Positions 8,759 to 17,073 of a stretch of 53,784 nt of DNA are shown piece by piece. The notes below the pieces were generated by a model. It was not told the origin of the DNA. It saw nothing but the letters and a program-made list of their open reading frames with translations, and did not search any database. The translations under genes were made by a program, and so were the position numbers. Location of the stretch: assembly GCA_024642705.1 (NCBI GenBank), contig JAHEAQ010000010.1:1-53784 (forward strand), in the 5' to 3' direction. The DNA is from Bacteroidota bacterium (GTDB lineage: Bacteria; Bacteroidota; Bacteroidia; Chitinophagales; Saprospiraceae). Position 1 is the stretch's first letter. Each line of letters begins with the position of its first letter.

Positions 8759-8889
8759 AACATAGGTAAGGATTATTATTTTTGCAATTAGAGTTCAAGT
8801 ATAAAATAGTGGCCCAATTTCATGATAATTACATGGTTATCTAATAAAAACTTTTTTTATATTGTGTATTTTGGAGAAAAAATTTGATA

Positions 8890-10506
8890 ATGTTAAAATT
8901 TACCCCTTTATTCCTTGCAGTACTTCTATTTTATTCATGCAATAAATCAAAAGAAATTCCATCCACTGAAAATCAATTGGGAGTACTAAATCATGAATTT
9001 ATAATCAACGATGCTGCAAAAGTCGATTTTGAACACGGGTTATTACTCCTTCATAGTTTTGAATATGATGATGCTTTGACGGCTTTCCAAGCGGCAAAAA
9101 CTAAAGATTCAACTGAAATTATGGCGTATTGGGGTGAAGCAATGAGTTATTATAAAGCTTTATGGGGATTACAAGATAAAAGAGCAGGCTATCAAGTGAT
9201 GGAAAAATTAGGGATTACTCAAGAAGAAAGAATTGGTAAAATTTCTGATCCATTAGAAAAGGATTTTTGGTTGGGCTTAGAAATCTTGTATGGCGATGGA
9301 ACATTGAAAGAAAGGAACAGCAAGTTTAATACTTACATGGCGGAATTGTATGCAAAACATCCTCAAAATCAGGAGGTCGCTGCTTTTTATGCATTAAGTA
9401 TGTTGTGGGATAGCGACGATGAAGCAACATATGTAGAGCGAGGTAAGAAATCTGCAATGATTACTGATGGAATATTGAAGGAAAATCCGCTTCATCCAGG
9501 AGCTTTACATTATACTATTCATGCATATGATGATCCGCATATGGCTAATTTTGGAATGGAATCTGCTAATAATTATTCTAAAGTTGCGCCTAGTGCGAGC
9601 CATGCTCTGCATATGCCTTCGCACATCTATTTGGCATTGGGAATGTGGAACGAGGTTGTAAAATCAAATGAGGTTTCATATCAAGCAAGTGTAGATAGAA
9701 TGAATAATTTAAATCTAGATGATGCAGCAAGAGGATACCACCCTTATGCTTGGCTTCATTATGCCTATTTACAGCAAGGTAGGGTAGAGGATGCTAAAAA
9801 TTTATTGGCTCAAATGAGTGAGTTTTATAAAAATACTCAGATTAAAGGAATTCGATCCTATATTGCTTCTATGCAATGTGCATTTTTATTTGAGACAGGT
9901 AATTGGCCAGAAGATCTTGAACCAATAGTCATTAAAACCAGTGATCTTGGTCTTGGCTCAGTATGCAATACGCTTGCCTTTGATGCTTATAGATTGATGA
10001 AATCTAAAGATGCAAATGCTATTCAATTAAAAATTGACACTTTAACCAATGAAATAAAAAAAGCCGAACTATACGTTACTGCTGATGCCAAGAAAATGTG
10101 TAGCTCGGGTCCTTCTAGATATGCACCTGACAAAGATGCACTTGTAAAAGCAAATGTGATATTAAATGAACTTTATGCATATAAAGCTATGGCTGAAGAG
10201 GACGAAAATTTGGAGCAATTTTTAAAAGAAGCTGTTAAACTTGAAAAAGATTCTGAATATTCGTCTGGACCTGCAGATGTTGTTTTTCCGAGTTTTGAAT
10301 TGTATGGTGAGTGGCTATTATCGAAAGAAAGGTATGAAGAAGCCTTGGATCAATTTTCTACAAGCTTAGATAGAGCTCCAAATAGAAGAAAGGCCTTATT
10401 GGGAAAGAAAGCTGCTCTTCAAGCTTTAGATAAAAAGGATTTGGCAAATGAAATTGATAAAATATTGAGTGGTTTTTCACCAAAAGATAACTTGGCAAAA
10501 ATCTAA
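8890..10506 (+). CDS. TPR lipoprotein with conserved histidine motifs
   Basis: A 538-residue lipoprotein starting at the ATG at 8890; an in-frame TTG two codons upstream is less likely. The lipobox is FYS-C17. TPR-like helices occur at both ends (LLLLHSFEYDDALTAFQAA near 51-69; YEEALDQFSTSLDRAPNRRKALLGK near the C-terminus). Between them lie histidine-rich motifs: H202-PGAL-H207-YTI-H211-AYDDP-H217, and H238-AL-H241-MPS-H245-IYLALGMW. These belong to a widespread uncharacterised TPR family in which, as I recall it, these histidines are conserved. Their density suggests a metal or catalytic site on a TPR scaffold, which is inference. It is probably a single-gene unit in the periplasm or at the outer membrane. 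Confidence 0.75.
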   Translation: MLKFTPLFLAVLLFYSCNKSKEIPSTENQLGVLNHEFIINDAAKVDFEHGLLLLHSFEYDDALTAFQAAKTKDSTEIMAYWGEAMSYYKALWGLQDKRAGYQVMEKLGITQEERIGKISDPLEKDFWLGLEILYGDGTLKERNSKFNTYMAELYAKHPQNQEVAAFYALSMLWDSDDEATYVERGKKSAMITDGILKENPLHPGALHYTIHAYDDPHMANFGMESANNYSKVAPSASHALHMPSHIYLALGMWNEVVKSNEVSYQASVDRMNNLNLDDAARGYHPYAWLHYAYLQQGRVEDAKNLLAQMSEFYKNTQIKGIRSYIASMQCAFLFETGNWPEDLEPIVIKTSDLGLGSVCNTLAFDAYRLMKSKDANAIQLKIDTLTNEIKKAELYVTADAKKMCSSGPSRYAPDKDALVKANVILNELYAYKAMAEEDENLEQFLKEAVKLEKDSEYSSGPADVVFPSFELYGEWLLSKERYEEALDQFSTSLDRAPNRRKALLGKKAALQALDKKDLANEIDKILSGFSPKDNLAKI

Positions 10507-10566
10507 CTGCTTAGTTTTTTGCGGTTTTTATAAACTTACTATTGGAAAGTCAAAAATGTAAATGAA

Positions 10567-11454
10567 TTAGCGAATTTGATAATCATAAATCATTTTGGAA
10601 ATATTTGCCAATAATGCCGTGCCACTATCAAAGTCTCCAAGTTCTTTTGAAAGTAATACAAGTACATATTTGTCGCCATTTGGCAGATATACAATTCCAG
10701 AGTCATGATGAACTCCTGTGATGGACCCTGTTTTATGAGCAACTGTTACATCTTTGGGAAGATGCATTGGGATAATTTCATTAAAATGTTGTGCAGTTAA
10801 AATCTGTATCATTTCATCACAAGCCTCTTTTGAAACGATTTCATTCAATGCCATTTTTTCGTAAATATTCATTAAATCGTAGGAATTAGTAGTATTATTA
10901 AGTCCTTGGTCAAATGCCTTTAAATCTTCAACTCCTCTCAAAATCTGAATGTCCATAGCTCCCATATCACGCATCGATTGGGTAACTTTCTTGGCATCTA
11001 CTAAATCTATTAAAATATTGGTAGCTAAATTTGAACTCATCGTTATCATTTCAAACATCAAATCTTTAATAGTAAGTTTCTTACCGATTAATGAATATAG
11101 CCTAGCTTCACTATCAACTCCAATATCCATTTTGAAAGTTGAGCTATCAACTATACTATAAAATTCATCTTTGATTAAAATCGAATCATTAAGATTAAAT
11201 TTTCCTTGATTGGCTTGTTTGTACAACTCAATCATAACAGGAGTTTTCATAGTGCTTGCTGCATGAAAATTTTCTTTTTCATTGATCAACAATATTTCCC
11301 CAGAATTAAGATTCTTGTATGCTAAACTGAATTTTCCTGCCTCATTTTCAAAAAGAGTATTTATTTGATCCAATAATTTTTCAGAGGCTGATTTTTGAAC
11401 GCATGAAAATGAAAGAATTAATAAAATGAACAATGCGGAGATGCCAAATTTCAT
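10567..11454 (-). CDS. Class A beta-lactamase-like serine hydrolase lipoprotein
   Basis: A 295-residue lipoprotein when started at the ATG whose complement ends at 11454, which places a good signal peptide and lipobox (SFS-C18) at the N-terminus; the frame remains open to 11508. Class A motifs are in order: S67-T-M-K70, S140-S-N142 in the SDN loop, and K241-T-G-S244. In the omega loop the position expected to carry the deacylating glutamate (ExxLN) reads D182-Q-G-L-N186, so Glu166 appears replaced by Asp. That makes efficient penicillin hydrolysis doubtful and a peptidase or penicillin-binding role plausible. It converges on the TPR gene, with 60 bases between stops. Confidence 0.8.
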   Translation of the reverse strand: MKFGISALFILLILSFSCVQKSASEKLLDQINTLFENEAGKFSLAYKNLNSGEILLINEKENFHAASTMKTPVMIELYKQANQGKFNLNDSILIKDEFYSIVDSSTFKMDIGVDSEARLYSLIGKKLTIKDLMFEMITMSSNLATNILIDLVDAKKVTQSMRDMGAMDIQILRGVEDLKAFDQGLNNTTNSYDLMNIYEKMALNEIVSKEACDEMIQILTAQHFNEIIPMHLPKDVTVAHKTGSITGVHHDSGIVYLPNGDKYVLVLLSKELGDFDSGTALLANISKMIYDYQIR

Positions 11455-11583
11455 GCTTTTATAATTAATGGATGTTCCAAGTAAGAAAATATAATTTTTT
11501 GACTTCATTTAATGAAAAGGTTTTAGAATTTAAGAAAGTCAAAAATAAATAAGTGTAAACAATTTAGAATAGTAGTAGTTGAA

Positions 11584-11635
11584 AATACATAAATAAGCCT
11601 TGATGATAGCTTTTAGCAAGGCTTATTTATGTATT
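11584..11635 (-). terminator. Long perfect hairpin after the DUF2911 gene
   Basis: The arms at 11584-11602 and 11617-11635 are perfect 19-base complements (left arm AATACATAAATAAGCCTTG) around a 14-base loop. The hairpin begins nine bases after the DUF2911 stop codon and, read on the minus strand, is followed by a short T-rich stretch (ATTTTC). This fits an intrinsic terminator or a 3'-end protecting hairpin. The stem is longer than usual and its symmetry would let it act in both directions. Confidence 0.7.
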
Positions 11636-11643
11636 ACAATAAA

Positions 11644-12738
11644 TTATTTTGATAGAGTTATAGGAATTGTTGCTCTAGTTTTTTCCCATCCAATAACTAA
11701 GTTAACCAAGGTTGGGGATTGTTCTTCGAAAATCATTGATAATGCTTCCACGACCTCAGATTCCATAGTCACAGGAACATTTACAACTGCAACATCTTTA
11801 GATATATCTCGATTGGCTTCGCCCCAAATTGGGTAATCTTTACTAAAAATAATGTCCCAATTTGTTTTGTTAATCTTTGCAAACATAGAATACCGGCCTT
11901 TTTTAATACTTGTATCTCCAATTTTTACATCTTCAAAGAAAACAATTTCTGTCGCTTCATTTGCCCCAATTCTCCATACAGTTCCCATTTTTAGTAAATC
12001 ACCAAAAATAGTTCTGCCCTTTATTTGTGGTCTGCTGTAGAAAACTTGAATCCTTGATTTAACATTTCTAGCATCTCCTTCCAAGTAGTTACTGAATGCG
12101 CTATTTCCCGGATAATGGGCCACATCCATAGGACTTGGATCGAGATCATCCATTAGAATAGGATTTAAACTAATTGGAAGTATTACTCTTGTTTTTTCCC
12201 ACTCAACGACCAAATTTACAAGTTTGTCATCAATTTCTTGAAAAGTCATAGTAAGCGCTTCTCTTGCATTTGGAATTTGAATGGTATTCACTGTCGCAGA
12301 AGCAACATCTTTAGTCATGTCTCTATTTGCATTTCCCCAAATATTTGTTTCCGAGGAAAGTTTGAAAGTCCATGTTTTTTCATTGATCAAAGCAAAAATG
12401 CTGTAAGTTCCGGGGTCAATTTCTGTTCCCCCCACCTCGACAGGTTGATAAAAAGTAATTAATGTTGCTTCGTTAGCACCAAATCTCCACTCTTCGCCAA
12501 ATTTTAATAATCCACCAAATATTTTTCGCTCCTTCATTTTAGGTCGTGAATAGACAATTTTCAATTTTGGTTGAATATTTCTTTCATCGGAACCAAGGTA
12601 ATTTCTATAAGCAACTTCTGATGGATAATAGGCTTGATCTAAAATACTTTCATCTAATTCTGGCCATTTACTTTCGTCTTGTGCAATAGCAAAAATAGAT
12701 GCCATAAATAAAATAGCAAAAGTTATAATTTGTTTCAT
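11644..12738 (-). CDS. Secreted protein with two DUF2911 domains
   Basis: A 364-residue protein with a signal peptide (residues 1-19, cleavage near AIA-Q) and two tandem copies of DUF2911, at about 36-190 and 205-364. Each copy contains the same signature blocks: a YP-x-x-x-A-x-x-N-YL segment, YSRPxxKxRxIFGxLLKxGxxWRxGANEAT, PGTYS/KGRYS followed by MFAKIN or IFALIN, and WGxANRDxxKDVA, ending in a LVxxWEKTR strand. DUF2911 proteins are common Bacteroidota envelope proteins of unknown function, usually with one domain. The internal duplication is clear from the sequence. It is transcribed alone, with promoter space at 12739-12955. Confidence 0.85.
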   Translation of the reverse strand: MKQIITFAILFMASIFAIAQDESKWPELDESILDQAYYPSEVAYRNYLGSDERNIQPKLKIVYSRPKMKERKIFGGLLKFGEEWRFGANEATLITFYQPVEVGGTEIDPGTYSIFALINEKTWTFKLSSETNIWGNANRDMTKDVASATVNTIQIPNAREALTMTFQEIDDKLVNLVVEWEKTRVILPISLNPILMDDLDPSPMDVAHYPGNSAFSNYLEGDARNVKSRIQVFYSRPQIKGRTIFGDLLKMGTVWRIGANEATEIVFFEDVKIGDTSIKKGRYSMFAKINKTNWDIIFSKDYPIWGEANRDISKDVAVVNVPVTMESEVVEALSMIFEEQSPTLVNLVIGWEKTRATIPITLSK

Positions 12739-12955
12739 ATTAGTTATTTTTTGAATTTATTGCAATATCGTGATCTTAAGTAAAAATAGCAATATAAAAT
12801 GTGAAGACAAAGTCAAAAATTAAAAAAGGAAATAATGATTTAAATATTAACTTTTATTAAAATTTGTACATATTTAATATCGATTGATTTTAAACTTCGA
12901 TTTTCATTGTAATTAATTTATAAATACAATTAAATTAAATCTTTAGAGTTAAATT

Positions 12956-13978
12956 TTATTTATTGAAACCGTGAATATTTTGGTTAATAAATTTTTTTGG
13001 AAATTCATTTACACCTTCAAAACCAAGTTTTATATCTCTTCCTTCTTTTGGAATGGATGCAGTTCTAAATATATAATCCCAAATGGCTAAAGTGATTCCA
13101 AAATTAATTCCATATTTGTATCCTTTTGGAATATTTTCTGCATGATGCCATATATGCATTTCTGGACTGTTGAATATGAATTTCATAATTGGGCCGAACA
13201 GGAATACTCCGACTAAAGTAGAAATAAAAATAGTCGTAGTTTTTATTAGTAAATTTGGATTTGACAATAAATTTATGTCAAGCAGAGAGTTTGCTACAAG
13301 AAAGCCAATTAACAATCCTAGGATTCCCCCTGTTATTTTTCCATTAATGGAAATATTAGAATGATTATAGTGACCCCATGCTAAAGTAAAAATATGGATG
13401 ACAAAAAAATCATACAGCCCTATTCCTAATAAAGCTAGAGGAATATATTCAATAAATCGATAAACCACATTTTCCATCCAATGGTATCGCAAATGAGCAG
13501 CAAATCCCATTTCTTGCACGGAATGATGCACTTTATGATATTCCCAAAGTCTTGGGACTCTGTGCAATAACCTATGAACCCACCATTGTACAAAATCACG
13601 GACTAAAAAACCTATGAGCAATATAGCCCAAAATGGAAAAGTCTTCAATGGGTTCACTGCTTGTAAGTCAAATCCTCCAGATGCAAATTTTATAAAATTG
13701 TTAAATAGATTGACAAAAACATCAGAGGCAGCGTTGTAAATAATCAAGCTGAATAGAAAAAAATTAAAAAACATATAAAAAAAATCCAACCAGAAATCTT
13801 TTCTAAAAGTTTTTTGTCCCTTTCTCCAAGGCATCAATATTTCTAATAAAAAGAAAAAGGCAGACACTAGAATCAACCAATAAAAATAATTGTGAAAATT
13901 AGGATTCGTGATTTCATGCCACAAGTAATTGGCATAACCCGAATATCCATTCACAAAAATTTTGAAATAATCAGTCAT
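12956..13978 (-). CDS. Fatty acid hydroxylase / sterol desaturase family membrane enzyme
   Basis: A 340-residue polytopic membrane protein with the histidine boxes of the fatty acid hydroxylase superfamily that hold a di-iron centre: H135-RLL-H139, H148-KV-H151-H152, H203 and H206 in GHYNHSN, and H275-IW-H278-H279. Hydrophobic segments flank them at about 30-50, 65-85, 115-130, 175-195 and 245-265. Family members hydroxylate or desaturate lipid acyl chains, sterols or carotenoids using O2; the substrate cannot be read here. The stop of the upstream DUF4412-like gene is only six bases before its start, so they are likely co-transcribed. Confidence 0.85.
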   Translation of the reverse strand: MTDYFKIFVNGYSGYANYLWHEITNPNFHNYFYWLILVSAFFFLLEILMPWRKGQKTFRKDFWLDFFYMFFNFFLFSLIIYNAASDVFVNLFNNFIKFASGGFDLQAVNPLKTFPFWAILLIGFLVRDFVQWWVHRLLHRVPRLWEYHKVHHSVQEMGFAAHLRYHWMENVVYRFIEYIPLALLGIGLYDFFVIHIFTLAWGHYNHSNISINGKITGGILGLLIGFLVANSLLDINLLSNPNLLIKTTTIFISTLVGVFLFGPIMKFIFNSPEMHIWHHAENIPKGYKYGINFGITLAIWDYIFRTASIPKEGRDIKLGFEGVNEFPKKFINQNIHGFNK

Positions 13979-13984
13979 TAAGTA

Positions 13985-14845
13985 TTAAAATTTTAATCGT
14001 GAAAGATCGCTTGCTTTGTATTTGCTTAGATCATATGATTTTTTGTCTTTATTGATACTTTTAGTCAACATCGTCGTGGTCGTTTTCTCTTTTGTGTCAT
14101 AAATTATCATTTTCAGAACCAATGCATGAGAATTTTCTGGAACATCAATGTTGGGATTTGTAGAAAATGCTAATGCAATAGTTGCAGGAGAAATGCCTAA
14201 TTCTTCCGTCATCCAATAACTTGCTTTCATATCCTCATCTTCCAAAGTATATTCTTCACATTCAAAACCTGCAATTATTTCTTTTTTTCCAGTTTTGACT
14301 AATTCAGGCACTTTTTCATCATTTTCTTGTTCTTTTTTAGAAACTTTCTTGGCCTTGTCCACTATAGATTGGAGACTTAATACAGTTAATTTTCCACCCA
14401 CTACAGAATAATTCTTCATGTCTTCGAAATCCATAATATTGAGTACAGATTCAGTTTCTATACCTACATATTTGCCATCTTTTGGATAATGGGTTAAAGA
14501 ATTAACCACATTTTCTTTTCCTTTTTTGTCCGCTGTCGTGATATCAATGTCTAAAGTTATATCAAAATTAAATTCCTTTTCTATGGTTTTTGAACTAAAA
14601 AGTCCACCACTCGATGTCGGCTTTGTTTTGGTGGAATCAATTGTCCCGTCTGTAGTTTCTGTGCTTGTGGAATCGCTTCCAAATAACTTGTTAACAAGCC
14701 CATTAAAAGTTTTTTCAATGGCTTTAGAAATGGCTTTGTCTTCTGCTTTTTTTACAGCTTGTTCAGCACCTTGCGTAATTTGAGCGCCGAGTGTAGTCGC
14801 AAATAATAAAAATAATAAAATTGATAGTGAGTTGAAATATTTCAT
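13985..14845 (-). CDS. Secreted DUF4412-like protein
   Basis: A 286-residue exported protein. The signal peptide occupies residues 1-21 (cleavage near LGA-Q), followed by an amphipathic Ala/Lys-rich segment (AEQAVKKAEDKAISKAIEKTF) and a Ser/Thr-rich linker. The C-terminal two thirds are beta-rich and contain a GKKEIIAGFECEEYTLED...ASYWMTEELG segment that resembles DUF4412, a periplasmic domain distantly related to lipoprotein-carrier folds. Function is unknown. It precedes the hydroxylase gene by six bases, which suggests a shared transcript and possibly a lipid-related role, though that is only context. Confidence 0.65.
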   Translation of the reverse strand: MKYFNSLSILLFLLFATTLGAQITQGAEQAVKKAEDKAISKAIEKTFNGLVNKLFGSDSTSTETTDGTIDSTKTKPTSSGGLFSSKTIEKEFNFDITLDIDITTADKKGKENVVNSLTHYPKDGKYVGIETESVLNIMDFEDMKNYSVVGGKLTVLSLQSIVDKAKKVSKKEQENDEKVPELVKTGKKEIIAGFECEEYTLEDEDMKASYWMTEELGISPATIALAFSTNPNIDVPENSHALVLKMIIYDTKEKTTTTMLTKSINKDKKSYDLSKYKASDLSRLKF

Positions 14846-15208
14846 ATATGCAATTGTTGTTTAATAAATTATATTGAAAAGTAAGATTCTAACTAGATTT
14901 ACTAACGTTTAATTGTAATTGATTTGTTCAGAAAAATGAGAAAAATAAATAAAGTTTAACGTTTTTTAAAAAACATCGTAAAGACTTTACTTCTTAATGC
15001 GCATTTAGATCAATTTATTATCAATTGAGTAAATAGAGTTTGTTTTTTAAATGATTGTTTTAAAATATGTTACTTTTTGACAAAAATGGGTCTTATTATT
15101 ATAAACCTAAACTAAATTATAAAAAAAGTAGTTATTTTTTTTAATATGCATCATATTGAGAAAGTGACTTAATAGTATTACATTAAAAATTAAATTAAAC
15201 AGATTAAC
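14846..15208. other. 363-base divergent intergenic region
   Basis: This AT-rich gap separates the leftward DUF4412-like gene from the rightward DUF937 gene and must hold promoters for both. A candidate promoter facing right is listed separately. No open frame or structured RNA was recognised. Confidence 0.5.
15077..15105 (+). promoter_or_regulatory. Candidate promoter for the DUF937 gene
   Basis: TTGACA at 15077-15082 and TATAAA at 15100-15105 are separated by 17 bases, an exact classical sigma-70 arrangement about 100 bases before the start of the downstream gene. Bacteroidota housekeeping promoters usually read TTTG/TAnnTTTG, so the match may be accidental in AT-rich DNA. Confidence 0.35.
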
Positions 15209-15820
15209 ATGGACAACATTTTCGATTTATTACAAAATCAGATGACACCAGAAGTAATTGGTGCATTAAGCAAGCAAATCAGAGCAGATGAAAGCACAAC
15301 TGCATCTGCAGCTCAAGGAGCAATTTCTGCAATTGTAGGAGCACTTTCTAAAAATGCTTCAAGTCCTGAAGGTGCGGGCGGACTTTTAAGTGCTTTAGAT
15401 AGGGACCATGATGGATCTGTTTTGAACGATATTATGGGTTTAGTTTCTGGAGCAGGCGTTTCAACTTCTAAATCAACCAATGGACTTGGTATATTAAGCC
15501 ACTTGTTGGGTGGAAAGACAAATAATGTTATTTCTGCTTTAAGTCAAGGTACAAATTTGAATTTTATGCAGATTGCCTCTTTACTAACATCTCTTGCACC
15601 TATTGTGATGGGAAGTTTAGGAAAAGCCAAACAAGAGAACGTAGTTAGCCAAAACAATGTTTTCGATTTTCTTAACAATTCTATGAAACAAGCTGCTCCG
15701 CAAAGAAAAGAGTTAAGTTTTTTCGAGAAATTGTTAGACCAAGATGGAGACGGTAACACAATGGATGATGTAGCTGGCATGGGAATGAAACTTTTAGGCA
15801 ATTTCCTCAATAGAAAATAA
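15209..15820 (+). CDS. DUF937 family protein with calcium-loop-like motifs
   Basis: A 203-residue protein without a signal peptide. It matches DUF937: an opening DNIFDLLQNQMTPEVIGALSKQI segment, an Ala/Gly-rich AAQGAISAIVGALSKNASSPEGAGGLLSAL helix pair, and ILSHLLGGK followed by hydrophobic helices ending in LAPIVMGSLGK. Two acidic loops resemble EF-hand or dockerin calcium loops: DRDHDGSVLND near 65 and DQDGDGNTMDD near 178. The function of DUF937 is unknown; small Ala/Gly-rich members are common in Bacteroidota. The stop codon abuts the stop of the convergent kinase-like gene with no base between them. Confidence 0.8.
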   Translation: MDNIFDLLQNQMTPEVIGALSKQIRADESTTASAAQGAISAIVGALSKNASSPEGAGGLLSALDRDHDGSVLNDIMGLVSGAGVSTSKSTNGLGILSHLLGGKTNNVISALSQGTNLNFMQIASLLTSLAPIVMGSLGKAKQENVVSQNNVFDFLNNSMKQAAPQRKELSFFEKLLDQDGDGNTMDDVAGMGMKLLGNFLNRK

Positions 15821-16876
15821 TTAGAATTCAATTATACTTTGTTTGAATTCTTTCAAAAGCAGCAATTTTAAATTTGCAAGCACAATTTCTCCCATTGAAT
15901 GGCAGGAATCAAAAATATTCGTTTTATGATGCTGGGCCAACTCCTTACAGAGTTGGTCTATTTTTTTGTCAAAAGAAATTTTATCAGCAATCATACATTT
16001 CAAGAGCTCATTTAGCCGAACACTTGATGATTTCGCCCTTCGAGTTATTAACGCTCTTTCCTCTAATTGATATTGGGTAACCGTTTCATTGCTCAAATGA
16101 TCAATCCCCAATTGAATGATAGCATTATTCTCCTTGAAATATTGAGGTAAGTAAAAGTTTTTTCTTCCTTCATACGATTGCTGGTCAAAATCTATTGCTC
16201 GAATTCGATATTGGTTTCCATCAATATCTGGAGTGATATCCACAATGTAATTATAGGCCCTCATATCTCCAAGCAACCTTACAAAACATCTTTCGTTGAA
16301 CTTAATGAACTCCTTTGCAATCCTTATTTGATCAAAATGGCTGACCGCCATATTATTTTTCATAAAATCATCTCCAGGAATTCCTGCAATATGTTCTTCG
16401 ATTAAAGTGTCTTTGTCGTATAAGAAACTAATTCTATTTGGTGAAAGCAGATCTTCCAATTCTAAGCCATAAATTCTCGATGAATCAATTTTTTTAATAT
16501 AAAAATGGTCATAATTGTCGTTCAACCTATTTATAATTCTTATCCTGTAAGGGTGGGTATTTCCAAAATTGCAAAAATCAATTCTGTCCACTTTTAGGTG
16601 TTCGATCACTTTCAAATCCCCATCTGTCTTTAGTAAAGCGTAAATTTCACAGAGGCTTCGATGTAAATCAACACGTTCTATTTCATCATATATTAAGGTA
16701 TTCCATTGCGTATCGTTTCCATTGTGGTCCATCAAAGGAATACTTCCAATTGATCTTTCCATTTCAATATATTGCAATGGTAATTCAAGTTGTCGCCCAT
16801 TTCCTCTAAGATATTCATCAAATTGTGGACTCACTGGAAAAGCTATTTTCTTCTTAGATGGTTTGTTCCCTTTCAT
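15821..16876 (-). CDS. Kinase-like fold protein of unknown function
   Basis: A 351-residue cytosolic protein not assigned to a named family, with the signature order of a protein-kinase-like fold: a candidate ATP-lysine strand HFYIKK (K128/K129), a hinge-like TLIEEHIAGIPGDD near 157-170, a catalytic-loop match GDMRAYN with D204 and N209 spaced as in HRDxxxxN, and a metal-binding D229-F-D231 in place of DFG. This spacing is shared by aminoglycoside-phosphotransferase-like and HipA-like kinases. The substrate is unknown. Its 3' end directly abuts that of the DUF937 gene. The fold assignment is inference from motif spacing only. Confidence 0.6.
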   Translation of the reverse strand: MKGNKPSKKKIAFPVSPQFDEYLRGNGRQLELPLQYIEMERSIGSIPLMDHNGNDTQWNTLIYDEIERVDLHRSLCEIYALLKTDGDLKVIEHLKVDRIDFCNFGNTHPYRIRIINRLNDNYDHFYIKKIDSSRIYGLELEDLLSPNRISFLYDKDTLIEEHIAGIPGDDFMKNNMAVSHFDQIRIAKEFIKFNERCFVRLLGDMRAYNYIVDITPDIDGNQYRIRAIDFDQQSYEGRKNFYLPQYFKENNAIIQLGIDHLSNETVTQYQLEERALITRRAKSSSVRLNELLKCMIADKISFDKKIDQLCKELAQHHKTNIFDSCHSMGEIVLANLKLLLLKEFKQSIIEF

Positions 16877-17073
16877 GCAAAATAAAATACAAGAATTGCA
16901 CCATTTTACGATTTTTGATTAAATCGCTTATTGTTGTTCAAACTTCGAAGATCATTTGCGAGGAAAATTGTTGCTTGTTATAGTGTATTGATCAAATCCT
17001 TAAACACTCTTTCTAATGGAGGGTTCAATTATTTTGGAGTCTATACATCCATTTTAAACCCTTTTATTATTTG

